The notes under the pieces are model-generated. The model saw only the letters and a list, made by a program, of their open reading frames with translations. It was not told the DNA's origin and did not search any database. A stretch of DNA of 64,000 nucleotides from assembly GCF_965228805.1 (NCBI RefSeq), contig NZ_CBDDIE010000003.1, positions 3,844,001 to 3,908,000 on the forward strand, given 5' to 3'. Positions within the stretch are counted from its first letter, which is position 1. Every line of letters begins with the position of its first letter. The stretch is from JASBTN01 sp965228805. GTDB lineage: Bacteria > Pseudomonadota > Alphaproteobacteria > Rhodobacterales > Rhodobacteraceae. A program made the position numbers and the translations under genes. Shown one piece after another: positions 27,043 through 36,294 of this stretch.

Positions 27043-27834
27043 ATGAGCGACCGCGTGACCATTTCTGAGACCGGCCAGGTGGCCACTGTGACCCTGTCAC
27101 GCCCGGACAAGCGCAACGCGCTGGACCTGCCAATGATCGAAGGCATCGTCGCGGCGGCGGAAAACCTGAAGGACCGACGCGATATTCGCGCCGTGGTTCT
27201 GACCGGCGCGGGCGAAGCCTTCTGTGCCGGGCTCGATGTGGCCGCCATGCCGGTGCTGGCCAAGGTGGCGGGCGAGGCCGGATTTCAGACCCGCACCCAT
27301 GGCGCCTCGAACCTGTTTCAGGCCACTGCGATGGCTTGGGCCGAGCTGCCGCAACCGGTGATTGCAGCCGTTCACGGCTACGCATTCGGGGGCGGGTTCC
27401 AGATCATGCTGGGCGCCGACATACGGGTGGCCGCCCCACAGACACGTTTCTCGATCATGGAGGGGCGCTGGGGCCTGGTGCCCGACATGGGCGGCATGGT
27501 GCTGATGCGCCGCCTGGCACGCGGGGATGTCATTCGCCGCCTGACATACACGGCGGAGCAATTCGCGGCGGACGACGCCCAGGCCTGGGGCTTTGTGACC
27601 GAGCTGGCCGAAGACCCCCTGCTGCGCGCCCAGAGTCTGGCCACCGAGATCGCCGCGCGGTCCCCCGATGCTGTGCGGGCGGCAAAGGCTCTGATCACGG
27701 AAACCGAGCTCACCAGCATCGAGGGCACGCTAATCGCCGAAAGCGCAGCGCAGGAGGCCCTGGTCGGCCAGCCCAACCAGATGGAAGCCGTCATGGCCGG
27801 GATGCAGAAACGACCGCCGGTATTCCGCGATTGA
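27043..27834 (+). CDS. Enoyl-CoA hydratase/isomerase (crotonase) family protein
   Basis: A 263-residue crotonase-fold enzyme. The oxyanion-hole segments are AGEAFCAGLDVAAM and GYAFGGGFQIMLGADIRVA; the second catalytic region is MEGRWGLVPDMGG. An Asp in that last motif, with no glutamate at the first hydratase position, is more like isomerases and other crotonases than a classic hydratase, so the reaction is left open. The start at 27043 has AAGGAGG upstream; the longer frame from 26992 lacks one. It converges with the chemoreceptor gene. Confidence 0.85.
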   Translation: MSDRVTISETGQVATVTLSRPDKRNALDLPMIEGIVAAAENLKDRRDIRAVVLTGAGEAFCAGLDVAAMPVLAKVAGEAGFQTRTHGASNLFQATAMAWAELPQPVIAAVHGYAFGGGFQIMLGADIRVAAPQTRFSIMEGRWGLVPDMGGMVLMRRLARGDVIRRLTYTAEQFAADDAQAWGFVTELAEDPLLRAQSLATEIAARSPDAVRAAKALITETELTSIEGTLIAESAAQEALVGQPNQMEAVMAGMQKRPPVFRD

Positions 27835-27880
27835 CGTCGTCTAGCACCGGTCGCTCTAGCAAAGCCGACCCCGAAGCAGA

Positions 27881-30304
27881 TCAGCCCTGTACAGCCTTTG
27901 GGGGAACGGCAGGTTCGGATTGCGCGCGCACCCATTGCGCATCTGCCTCGACCTCGGCGCCACTGGCGTTGAACCGGGCCAGGGCGTGATCCAGCATATT
28001 CGCCTCGCTGCGAAGGGTGTGGCTGGAGGCCGTGACCTGTTCGAACATGGCCGCGTTGACCTGGGTGGTCCCGTCCAACTCGCTGATCACCGCATTGACC
28101 TCGGAAATGCCGATCGCCTGTTGATCAACCGCATCTGAAGCCTCGGCGGTCTGCTTCGAGATCGTGACGATTGCCTCGGTCACTTCGCTGACCGCCTGCA
28201 TCGCCTCGGCCACCATCGCCACGCTCTTGTCCACCGCCTGGGTGCTGTCAGCGATGACCGTAGATATTTCACCCACCGCATCGGCAGAGCGCTGCGCCAG
28301 CGCGCGCACCTCGGACGCGACCACGGCGAAGCCACGCCCGCTTTCACCGGCTCGGGCCGCCTCGACCCCAGCATTAAGAGCCAACAGGTTGATCTGGAAC
28401 GAAATATCCTCGATCACACCAACAATACGGTTGATGTTGCGGGTGGTCTGCGACGCCTCGTCCAGCGACGATACCGCGCGTTCCGCCACCACGGCACTGG
28501 CGCGTGCATTCTCTTCGGCCGAGGTGGCCGAACTGCTGGCGCTGGCGATGTTTTCCGACACGGATTGCACGGTCGCACTGATCTCTTCCAGGGCCGCAGC
28601 GGCTTCTTCCAGCCCTGCGGCACTCTTTTCCGTGCGCCGGGCCAGATCATCCGCCGAAGCCTGAATCTCGTCCGATTTCTGCGACACGGTCTGACCGCTT
28701 TTCGAGATCTCCTCAACCATGACCTCCAGGGTTTCCAGGGTCTGGTTCATGTTGCCCTGAAGTTCGGCAAAGACGCCTTCATACTCCCCGTCCATCCGGG
28801 TGCGCAGGTTGCCCCGCGCGAGGTCCTTGAGCACGTCACCTGCGCTTTCCAGGCTCTCTTCCACGCCCCCAAGAAGGCTGTTCACGGCCTCGACAAGAGC
28901 GTGAAGGTTGGGGTCGCTGACCCGTGTGTCGGCCCGGGCCGCAAAGTTTCCGCGAATGGCTTCGGACATGACCGTACTGATGCTGCTCTGCACCGCCTCG
29001 AACTCGGCAAGCTGTTTGCGTTCGGCTTCTGCGGTACGTGCAGCCTCTTCCCGCGCCTCGCGTTCGGCCGCGACATTGCGTTCCAGAAGCTCCTTCTCGC
29101 GCTGGTCAGCCTCGCGTTTCTCGGCCTCCATCCGGCGGGTGTCGAGGATGTTTTGACGGAAGGCCAGGGCTGATTTTGCAATCGCGCCGATCTCCGTGTC
29201 CTGCACCATGCGCTCCACGTCGATCTCCGTATCCCCCTCGGCCAGCTTATTGATTTCATGCGCAATCCTCTGCGCGGGTTTGGCGATCATGAACAACACC
29301 ACCCGCGCACAGATCACAGAGGCAATGATCGACGAGACGATCACCCAGATCGCCGCCAGCAGGGTCAGGAGCCGGGTCATCGACAGCTTTTCCTCCAACT
29401 GGCCCCGCGCCTGGGCGGTTTCCTCGGATACCACGCGTTCCAGCATGCGCATCCCATCAAGCGCCGGACCGTCAGAGACCTTGACCACGCTGTCGATTTC
29501 TTCCGGCGAAGCGCCATTGCGCGCAAGCCCCTGCACCTTGCCCAGCCCGGCGTCGTAGGCGTCAATGACCCCGGCGATATCGGCCAGGGCGGTGCGTTCA
29601 CGGGTGTCCAGCGGAAAGGTCTCATAGGCCGCCAGGGCGTCGCGCGCCGCTGCCATATCGGCCTGAACCTTGGCCACACGTGCCTCGTCCTGGCGTAGCA
29701 CATAGTTCTTGAACTGGTGGATCATGCCACCATAGCCCAGGGCGCGACGCAGCTCGACCAGATGTACGCTTTTTGTGGCCGCCCCACCCAGATCATCGGC
29801 CTGCACCCGTTCGAACATCAAGTTGAGCGCCACCAACGCAGGGCCATCGTCGATCTTGACCTGTCCGTCCAGTTCCTTGGCCGTGACCCCCAACGCAACC
29901 AGCCCCTCGGCGCTTTCGAGTGCGGACAGGTAATTCGTGACCACGTCGCGGATTTCCGCAACGGCGGCGATCTCTTCGGCTGTGCCACCCATCGCTTCGA
30001 GATTGTCGAGCGCACCGAGCACGCCGCCAGCAGCCGATTCCACCTTTCGCACGCGCGTTGCATCCTGGCGCAACACGTAATTCTTGAACTGGTGGATCAT
30101 GCCACCGTACCCCAATGCGGACACGACGGAATTCACCGCCCGTGCCCGCGTAGCGGAAGCGTGCTGGTAGCTGCGCCATGCTTCCTGGCTGCCTGACGCC
30201 AGGAAGAACAGATAGGTCGATGCCGCAGACAGGAAGACCCCAGTCCCGGCAATCAGAATGACGATGTATTTTGCAAGAGTACTGACCGAAAGCGCCCGCT
30301 TCAT
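27881..30304 (-). CDS. Methyl-accepting chemotaxis protein with duplicated sensor module
   Basis: An 807-residue chemoreceptor. Helix 1 (10-35), a periplasmic sensor (36-312), helix 2 (313-340), HAMP (about 341-394), a long coiled coil, a second HAMP-like part (about 460-560) and the signalling tip with VIEDISFQINLLALNAGVEA. The sensor holds two copies of a module: GYGGMIHQFKNYVLRQD at 65-81 and 190-206, and an echo of DDGPAL/SDGPAL at 152 and 277. I have seen the GYGGxIHxFKNYVLR motif in other bacterial sensors but know no ligand. The gene stands alone, without che genes nearby. Confidence 0.93.
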   Translation of the reverse strand: MKRALSVSTLAKYIVILIAGTGVFLSAASTYLFFLASGSQEAWRSYQHASATRARAVNSVVSALGYGGMIHQFKNYVLRQDATRVRKVESAAGGVLGALDNLEAMGGTAEEIAAVAEIRDVVTNYLSALESAEGLVALGVTAKELDGQVKIDDGPALVALNLMFERVQADDLGGAATKSVHLVELRRALGYGGMIHQFKNYVLRQDEARVAKVQADMAAARDALAAYETFPLDTRERTALADIAGVIDAYDAGLGKVQGLARNGASPEEIDSVVKVSDGPALDGMRMLERVVSEETAQARGQLEEKLSMTRLLTLLAAIWVIVSSIIASVICARVVLFMIAKPAQRIAHEINKLAEGDTEIDVERMVQDTEIGAIAKSALAFRQNILDTRRMEAEKREADQREKELLERNVAAEREAREEAARTAEAERKQLAEFEAVQSSISTVMSEAIRGNFAARADTRVSDPNLHALVEAVNSLLGGVEESLESAGDVLKDLARGNLRTRMDGEYEGVFAELQGNMNQTLETLEVMVEEISKSGQTVSQKSDEIQASADDLARRTEKSAAGLEEAAAALEEISATVQSVSENIASASSSATSAEENARASAVVAERAVSSLDEASQTTRNINRIVGVIEDISFQINLLALNAGVEAARAGESGRGFAVVASEVRALAQRSADAVGEISTVIADSTQAVDKSVAMVAEAMQAVSEVTEAIVTISKQTAEASDAVDQQAIGISEVNAVISELDGTTQVNAAMFEQVTASSHTLRSEANMLDHALARFNASGAEVEADAQWVRAQSEPAVPPKAVQG

Positions 30305-30377
30305 GTCTCTGTCCCCGATATTTCCTTCGGGTCCTGTCTACGTCAGAGAGATGAACGGGCGGTTAGCGGTGGTGCGA

Positions 30378-30421
30378 CGAACCCCATGAAACAAAGGGGT
30401 TCGCCGCGACGTTTGGTCGCG
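30378..30421. repeat. Two adjacent hairpins downstream of folD
   Basis: An 8-base-pair perfect stem at 30378-30385/30396-30403 and a 6-base-pair stem at 30405-30410/30416-30421. They lie directly after the folD stop (minus strand) and before the chemoreceptor start. No T run, so at most a Rho-type or structural 3' end. Confidence 0.4.
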
Positions 30422-30422
30422 A

Positions 30423-31325
30423 TCAGGCGGTCAGGCCCTCGGGTTCTGCCAGCCCGTTGGCACGGCAGCAGGCGGTCAGGGTGTTGGCCAGCAGGCAGGC
30501 GATGGTCATCGGGCCCACGCCACCCGGAACGGGGGTGATGGCACCGGCCACGGCGGCGGCACTTTCGAAATGCACGTCGCCGACCAGTCGGGTCTTGCCT
30601 TCACCTTTCTCGGGCGCGTCGATGCGGTTGATGCCCACGTCGATCACGGTCGCGCCGGGCTTGACCCAGTCGCCGGTGATCATCTCGGGCCGCCCCACGG
30701 CGGCAACCAGGATGTCGGCCTGCTTGCAGACCTCTTCGATGTCCTTGGTGCGCGAGTGCGCGATGGTCACGGTGCAGCTGTCACGCAGCAAGAGGTTCGC
30801 CATCGGCTTGCCGACGATGTTCGAGCGGCCCACGACCACGGCGTTCAGACCCGACAGCGACCCGTGATGGTCACGCAGCATCATCAGGCAGCCCAGCGGG
30901 GTGCAGGGCACCATGGACTTCTGACCGGTGCCCAGAAGACCCACGTTCGAAATATGGAACCCGTCCACATCCTTGGCCGGATCAATCGAGTTGATCACCA
31001 GGTCTTCGTTCAGGTGGCCGGGCAGCGGCAGCTGGACCAGGATGCCATGCACCGCCGGGTCGTTGTTCAACTGGTCGATCAGCGCCAGCAGATCCTCTTC
31101 CGAGGTCTCGGCGTCCAGCTTGTGTTCGAACGAGTTCATGCCGACCTCGACGGTCTGCTTGCCCTTGGATCGGACATAGACCTGGCTGGCCGGATCTTCG
31201 CCCACCAGAACCACGGCCAGGCCCGGGGTGATGTCGTTTTCTTCCGTCAGCCGGGCCACATGGCCTGCGACTTTCTCACGGACACCGGCCGCGAAGGCCT
31301 TGCCGTCGATGATGGTGGCGCTCAT
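30423..31325 (-). CDS. folD: Bifunctional methylene-THF dehydrogenase/methenyl-THF cyclohydrolase
   Basis: A 300-residue canonical FolD. It converts methylene-tetrahydrofolate to methenyl- and then formyl-tetrahydrofolate with NADP in the cytosol. The catalytic lysine (K54 in YVRSKGK), QLPLP, KDVDGF, GRSNIVGKP and PVPGGVGPMT are all intact. It lies 10 bases after a second, divergent folD-like gene and in line with fhs, which makes formyl-THF from formate; together they connect serine/methyl oxidation with purine synthesis. Confidence 0.96.
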   Translation of the reverse strand: MSATIIDGKAFAAGVREKVAGHVARLTEENDITPGLAVVLVGEDPASQVYVRSKGKQTVEVGMNSFEHKLDAETSEEDLLALIDQLNNDPAVHGILVQLPLPGHLNEDLVINSIDPAKDVDGFHISNVGLLGTGQKSMVPCTPLGCLMMLRDHHGSLSGLNAVVVGRSNIVGKPMANLLLRDSCTVTIAHSRTKDIEEVCKQADILVAAVGRPEMITGDWVKPGATVIDVGINRIDAPEKGEGKTRLVGDVHFESAAAVAGAITPVPGGVGPMTIACLLANTLTACCRANGLAEPEGLTA

Positions 31326-31335
31326 GTCTGTCTCC

Positions 31336-32235
31336 TCACATTTCGTCCCGGGCGAAAATGTCCCGGTAGTGGTTCATCTGCATTTCCGTGGCCAGCACGG
31401 CGTTCTTCATCAAGGTGGCGACGGTCACCGGGCCGACGCCGCCAGGCACCGGGGTGATCCACCCCGCCACTTTCGAGCAGCTGTCGAAATCGGCGTCGCC
31501 CACGGTCTTGGGCCCGTCCGGGGTTTCGACACGGTTGATACCGATGTCGATCACCACGCCCCCGGGTTTCAGCATTTCGCCCGTCACCAGGCCGGGCTTA
31601 CCCACCGCCACGAAAACCGCATCAGCGGCGCGGCTATGCATCGCGACCGAGCGGGTCATGTGGTGACACACGGTCACGGTGGCGCCCAGGCCCATCAGCA
31701 GGAAGGCGATGGGTTTGCCGACGATTTCCGAGTGACCGATAACGGTTACGTTCAGACCTTCGATATCCAGCGGCAGGGTCTTCAGGATTTCCACGGCAGC
31801 AACAGCGGTACAGGGGCCCAGTGCAAGGTCGTTGTAGACAATATTGCCGATCGAGGCCGGGTGCATGCCTTCTACATCTTTCAGCGGATGCACGAGTTTC
31901 TGCAGGGTCTTCACAGGAATATGGTCGGGCAGCGGGCGCTGGATGATGATGCCGTTCACGCGCGGGTCGGCGTTCAGACCCTGGATGATGCCGGTCAGCT
32001 GCTCCAGCGACGTCTCACCCGGATAATTACGGGCCTCAAACTCGACCCCGGCGCTTTCGGCGCTACGTTGCTGGTTGCGTACATAAAGCTCGGCCGCGGC
32101 GGTATCGCCAACACTGACCGAGACGAGTTTCGGCTGCCAACCCTTTTCGGCGAGGGCCGCTGCATCCGCCGCGACCTCCTCTTTCATCCGGGCCGCAATG
32201 GCCTTGCCGTCGATGATGGTCGCGCTCATCTGCAT
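31336..32235 (-). CDS. FolD paralogue lacking the catalytic lysine
   Basis: A 299-residue member of the FolD family. Rossmann motifs are kept (GHSEIVGKP, PVPGGVGPVT), but the active site differs: YVRNQQR replaces YVxSKxK, so the lysine is Gln55; QRPLP replaces QLPLP; KDVEGM replaces KDVDG. In human and E. coli FolD that lysine is needed for the cyclohydrolase step, and a Gln in its place leaves mainly dehydrogenase activity. This copy may be a dehydrogenase only, or use another pterin. The start may be 32235 or 32229 (MSATIIDGKA, as in the neighbour). Confidence 0.88.
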   Translation of the reverse strand: MQMSATIIDGKAIAARMKEEVAADAAALAEKGWQPKLVSVSVGDTAAAELYVRNQQRSAESAGVEFEARNYPGETSLEQLTGIIQGLNADPRVNGIIIQRPLPDHIPVKTLQKLVHPLKDVEGMHPASIGNIVYNDLALGPCTAVAAVEILKTLPLDIEGLNVTVIGHSEIVGKPIAFLLMGLGATVTVCHHMTRSVAMHSRAADAVFVAVGKPGLVTGEMLKPGGVVIDIGINRVETPDGPKTVGDADFDSCSKVAGWITPVPGGVGPVTVATLMKNAVLATEMQMNHYRDIFARDEM

Positions 32236-32262
32236 TTTTTCTTGTAGTTCCTTACACGGGCC

Positions 32263-32571
32263 TTACGCGGGCTTGGTATCAGGGCCGATGACGCGGGCTT
32301 CGCGGTCGATCGACCAGTCGATCAGCTGGCGCCAGAGGGTTTCCGTCAGGTCCGGGTCCAGCCCACAGGCGGCGCTTTCCGCGCGCACCTTGGTGACCAC
32401 GTCCTCGACCCGGGTCGGGATGCGGGCCGGCCAGCCATTGGCCCGCTTCAACTCGATTGCCCGGTCGATATGGGCTGCGCGCAGACGCAACAGGCGGACC
32501 AATTCCCGGTCCAGAGCGTCAATATTGGCGCGCAGCGCCGTCATGTCGGAACAGATTGCGGGGTCGAGCAT
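32263..32571 (-). CDS. AroQ-type chorismate mutase
   Basis: A 102-residue, all-helical protein of the AroQ class that converts chorismate to prephenate in the cytosol. Its first helix ALRANIDALDRELVRLLRLR, LKRANGWPARIPTRVE and a final LWRQLIDWSI helix match the family; basic residues for substrate binding are present. Length fits a mono-functional mutase; isochorismate-pyruvate lyase is a close alternative. It sits between fhs and the lysine-less folD paralogue, 27 bases from the latter, which is an unusual home for it. Confidence 0.82.
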   Translation of the reverse strand: MLDPAICSDMTALRANIDALDRELVRLLRLRAAHIDRAIELKRANGWPARIPTRVEDVVTKVRAESAACGLDPDLTETLWRQLIDWSIDREARVIGPDTKPA

Positions 32572-32625
32572 GTCAGCCTCCTTACGGGTGCCTTGCCCTA
32601 CCCCGCATCCGATCCATGTGCAATG

Positions 32626-32650
32626 CCCCGGGGGGTCGCAGCCCCCGGGG
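32626..32650. repeat. GC hairpin after fhs
   Basis: A 9-base-pair perfect stem of C and G (32626-32634 with 32642-32650), loop GTCGCAG, 10 bases after the fhs stop. No T run on the minus strand, so it may stabilise the mRNA end or weakly stop transcription before the mutase gene. Confidence 0.45.
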
Positions 32651-32660
32651 TCAGCAGACC

Positions 32661-34337
32661 TTAGAACAGGCCTTCGACGTCGCCTTCCGCGTTCAGACCG
32701 ATCGATAGGGCGGCGGGCTGACGGGGCAGGCCCGGCATGGTCATGATGTCGCCGCAGACGACAACGATGAAGCCGGCACCGGCCGACAGGCGAACTTCAC
32801 GCACCGGGACCGAATGGCCGGTGGGCGCGCCGCGCAGGGTCGGGTCGGTCGAGAACGAGTACTGGGTCTTCGCCATGCAGACCGGCAGGTCGCCGTAACC
32901 GGCTTCTTCCCAGTCACGCAGCTGGTTGCGCACCTTGGCGTCGGCCAGAACCTCGTCAGCGCGGTAGATGCGCTTGGCGACGGTCTCGATCTTTTCGAAC
33001 AGCGACATGTCGTCCGGGTAGATCGGCGCAAAGGCAGCTACGTCGGCGTCGGCAATCTCGGCCACGCGGGTGGCCAGGTCGGCAGAACCTTCGGAACCCA
33101 GTTCCCAGTGACGCGACACGATGGCTTCGGCACCGTGGCCGTCCACGTATTCCTTGACCGCAGCAACCTCGGCGTCGGTGTCGTTGACGAAGTGGTTGAT
33201 GGCAACCACGACCGGCACGCCGAAGCTCTTCAGGTTCTCGATGTGACGGCCCAGGTTGTCGCAACCGGCGTTCACGGCTTCGACGTTCTCGGCGCCCAGA
33301 TCGGCCTTGGCAACACCGCCGTTCATCTTCATCGCGCGCACGGTGGCAACCAGCACGACCACCGAGGGGGCCAGACCGGCCTTGCGGCACTTGATGTTCA
33401 TGAACTTCTCGGCACCAAGGTCAGCACCGAAGCCGGCTTCGGTCACGACATAGTCGGCCAGTTTCAGAGCGGTCTTGGTCGCGATGACCGAGTTACAGCC
33501 ATGCGCGATGTTGGCGAAGGGGCCGCCATGCACGAAAGCCGGGTTGTTTTCCAGGGTCTGCACCAGGTTCGGCTGCATGGCGTCCTTCAGCAGAACGGTC
33601 ATGGCGCCATCGGCACCAATGTCGCGGCAGTAGATCGCTTTGCGTTCACGGGTGTAGGCCACGATGATGTCGCCAAGGCGCTTCTGCAGGTCTTCCAGGT
33701 CGTTGGCCAGGCACAGGATGGCCATGACTTCCGAGGCCACGGTGATGTCAAAGCCGGTCTGACGCGGGAAACCGTTGGACACGCCGCCCAAGCTCACAAC
33801 GATGTCACGCAGGGCGCGGTCGTTCATGTCCACGACACGGCGCCAGGCCACGCGACGCTCGTCGATCTCCAGCTCGTTGCCCCAATAGATGTGGTTGTCG
33901 ATCATTGCCGACAGCAGCGAGTGGGCCGAGGTGATGGCGTGGAAGTCACCGGTGAAGTGGAGGTTCATTTCCTCCATCGGCACGACCTGAGCGTAGCCAC
34001 CGCCGGCGGCGCCACCCTTCATGCCGAAGTTCGGACCCAGCGAGGCTTCGCGAATACAGATCATCGCGTTCTTGCCGATGCGGTTCAGGCCGTCGCCCAG
34101 ACCCACGGTGGTGGTGGTCTTGCCTTCGCCCGCCGGGGTCGGGTTGATCGCGGTCACCAGGATCAGCTTGCCGTCTTCACGGTCGCCAAGGCTCTTGATG
34201 AAGTCCTGACCAACCTTGGCCTTGTCGTGGCCATAGGGCAGCAGGTGCTCGGCGGGAATGCCCAGCTTGTCGCCGATCTCCTGGATCGGGCGCTTCTTTG
34301 CCTCGCGGGCGATTTCGATGTCGGATTTATAGCTCAT
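32661..34337 (-). CDS. fhs: Formate-tetrahydrofolate ligase
   Basis: A 558-residue ATP-dependent ligase making 10-formyl-tetrahydrofolate from formate, the entry of formate into C1 metabolism. The P-loop PTPAGEGKTTTTVGLGDGL lies near residues 66-84, and RREASLGP-like REASLGPNFGMKGGAAGGG follows. Length is normal. With the two folD genes it forms the Fhs-FolD route, which in marine Rhodobacterales also runs in reverse, producing formate and ATP from demethylated compounds. Expression is presumably high, given codon use. Confidence 0.96.
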   Translation of the reverse strand: MSYKSDIEIAREAKKRPIQEIGDKLGIPAEHLLPYGHDKAKVGQDFIKSLGDREDGKLILVTAINPTPAGEGKTTTTVGLGDGLNRIGKNAMICIREASLGPNFGMKGGAAGGGYAQVVPMEEMNLHFTGDFHAITSAHSLLSAMIDNHIYWGNELEIDERRVAWRRVVDMNDRALRDIVVSLGGVSNGFPRQTGFDITVASEVMAILCLANDLEDLQKRLGDIIVAYTRERKAIYCRDIGADGAMTVLLKDAMQPNLVQTLENNPAFVHGGPFANIAHGCNSVIATKTALKLADYVVTEAGFGADLGAEKFMNIKCRKAGLAPSVVVLVATVRAMKMNGGVAKADLGAENVEAVNAGCDNLGRHIENLKSFGVPVVVAINHFVNDTDAEVAAVKEYVDGHGAEAIVSRHWELGSEGSADLATRVAEIADADVAAFAPIYPDDMSLFEKIETVAKRIYRADEVLADAKVRNQLRDWEEAGYGDLPVCMAKTQYSFSTDPTLRGAPTGHSVPVREVRLSAGAGFIVVVCGDIMTMPGLPRQPAALSIGLNAEGDVEGLF

Positions 34338-34478
34338 CGCGGGATCCTGTTTGGAAAGTTGGGACCAGAAGTCTGACCTCGCGTATATCCGGCATGCGGA
34401 TTTGGCATAGGTGGGAATCCGACATATCCCGCCCTGAATTCGTCGTGCGTGAGCTTTGACGGTTTCGGAAGGGAGACG

Positions 34479-35606
34479 TCAGGCGTTGTTCAGCGACAAC
34501 GTAAACCCGCCGGTCGCCAGCGCCTGCCCGTTGACCTGCAGCACCACACCATGCGCCCCCGGATAGTGTTTACGAGTCGTGACCTCACGCAGCTTGTGCA
34601 GCTTGCTCAGGGTGATTTCCGCGCCGGGCTCCAGCGTGGCCTGGGTCCATTTGAACACTTTCGGCGAAGGTTTTCCGTTCGCCCGCATGAAGTTGACCGC
34701 ATAGTCCACGACAAGGCTCTGCGTCGTTTTCGACCGGCTTCTCAGGGTTGCGCTCAGGGTCACATCCTCGCCCATGTGCGCCACCTCCGGGGTGACCGAA
34801 AACGACACGTCCAATTTCGGCGGACCGTAGCCGAAGGCGGCCAAAGCACCGGGGTGACCGGCCTTGATCAGGGTGCGGCAGGCGTGGCGCACCAGCCGGG
34901 TGCGGTCCTTTGACGCGTCGTCCAACCAGTCGACGGCGATCCCGGCCACCAGGTCCGGGTGATCCTTGGCGATGTCATTGAGGTTGTTCGCCACCGACCG
35001 GCGCACATATTCCGACGGATCGTCGCGCAGGCGCTCCAGCAGCGGCAGGATCGGCGCAGGGTCCGTGATCAGCCCCTTGAGCTGCATCCCCCAAGGCAGG
35101 CGCGGGCGGCAGCCCTCGCTGGCCAACCTGCGCAGGTGCGGGTTGGGGGCCTCGGCCCAGCGGTGCAGATGGATGAGCCCACGCTCAAGGTCCGCATCCA
35201 GAAAGGGGCGCACGTCAAACTCCGATGAAAACCGGCTGGTAAAGGCCGCCAGTGTCTCCATCGCCAGGTCGTATTCCCCTGCCCCGCGTTTCTGGATGAC
35301 TTCACCCATTGGCAGCATGGCCCAGCCGCGAATGCCCTCTGAGGGCCCGGATTGTTCCCAACCCTCGGTTTCCGTCTCCGGGCCCAGAGCGGCCACCATC
35401 TGCACGCAGGCTGCAGCGAAGTCATCCGGCAAGCAGGCGTCCAGCGCAGCGGAGATATGGCGCGATCGGGCCTTCAGCTCCAACGCCTCCAACCCTTCAC
35501 AGGCAAGCTTGGTGAACCGCGCCTCATCAAACGGTCCGGCACCGGCCAGGTGGCGCGCCATATCGGCCACCATCTCCGGGTTATAGGCGTTCTTGAACGG
35601 CTCCAT
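34479..35606 (-). CDS. AlkD-like HEAT-repeat DNA alkylation repair protein
   Basis: A 375-residue protein of stacked HEAT-like helices of the AlkD/AlkC DNA glycosylase superfamily, which remove alkylated bases. Seen: PSEYVRRSVANNLNDIAKDHP (typical repeat) and KDRTRLVRHACRTLIKAGHP; the C-terminal quarter (from about 280) is a beta-rich domain with FSVTPEVAHMGEDVTLS, as in AlkC-type family members. The start ATG 35606 shares one base with the MOSC stop (TGATG), so the two are translationally coupled. Confidence 0.8.
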   Translation of the reverse strand: MEPFKNAYNPEMVADMARHLAGAGPFDEARFTKLACEGLEALELKARSRHISAALDACLPDDFAAACVQMVAALGPETETEGWEQSGPSEGIRGWAMLPMGEVIQKRGAGEYDLAMETLAAFTSRFSSEFDVRPFLDADLERGLIHLHRWAEAPNPHLRRLASEGCRPRLPWGMQLKGLITDPAPILPLLERLRDDPSEYVRRSVANNLNDIAKDHPDLVAGIAVDWLDDASKDRTRLVRHACRTLIKAGHPGALAAFGYGPPKLDVSFSVTPEVAHMGEDVTLSATLRSRSKTTQSLVVDYAVNFMRANGKPSPKVFKWTQATLEPGAEITLSKLHKLREVTTRKHYPGAHGVVLQVNGQALATGGFTLSLNNA

Positions 35607-36196
35607 CAGGCCATCCCGTCCGGCATCCAAGCGCGTTGGCCTGGGATATGCAGGCGCACCTCGTCCCCCACTTTGAGCACACCTTCACGTTCGACCCAGG
35701 CGGTCACGCCGCGCCGGTCCTTGGCGGCGGGTTTGAACAGCTTGCCCTTGCCGGGATGGCGCGCCTCGATGCCGGGGCCGGGCAGCACGCAGGGGCGGTT
35801 TTCCATGTCCACCGTCAGGGTCGCGCCGGTCGAGGCCTGCAGCCGCGAGCTGGGCGGGATATGGGTGAAATCCGGAATACCCTCCACCACCATGGTCGCG
35901 CCGACCAGAGCGGGGTCAAGCGACTCGATCCCCATTTCCGCTGCGATTTCAGCCAGTTCCTCGGCGCTGACAATCGCCAGCTGCCGCGTGTTGCGAATTT
36001 CCGTGCCGCGTTCGTATTGATCCATGACCCGCCCGCAACTGGGCCGGGTCAGGCCCGAATGGCTCTCCAACGCGGGCCCCGCAAAACTGACCCGCAACGC
36101 GTCCTCGCGCTGACTGGCCAGTTTGGCGTCCCGATCACGCACCACCCCCAGCCAGGTAATCCTTCCGACATAATCCGTTTTCATCAATGCAGGCAT
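35606..36196 (-). CDS. MOSC domain protein
   Basis: A 196-residue protein of the MOSC superfamily (molybdenum cofactor sulfurase C-terminal domain), thought to deliver sulfur or handle the molybdenum cofactor. SHSGLTRPSCGRV holds the conserved cysteine around residue 54, and the beta-barrel end GEVRL-like VGDEVRLHIPG is present. The start at 36196 has GGGAGTGTGTG upstream; the longer frame to 36238 is not needed. It overlaps the AlkD-like gene by one base. Confidence 0.82.
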   Translation of the reverse strand: MPALMKTDYVGRITWLGVVRDRDAKLASQREDALRVSFAGPALESHSGLTRPSCGRVMDQYERGTEIRNTRQLAIVSAEELAEIAAEMGIESLDPALVGATMVVEGIPDFTHIPPSSRLQASTGATLTVDMENRPCVLPGPGIEARHPGKGKLFKPAAKDRRGVTAWVEREGVLKVGDEVRLHIPGQRAWMPDGMA

Positions 36197-36294
36197 CACA
36201 CACTCCCAATCTACCCGCCCATGCTGCCCGCCCGGCACTGGACCCGCAACCCGGAACCTGTCAGAACCTGTCAGGAGACGATTTCGAGCCGATC

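Noticed and set aside
32814..34376. A 520-codon plus-strand frame opposite fhs
   Set aside because: Antisense shadow of a highly biased coding sequence.
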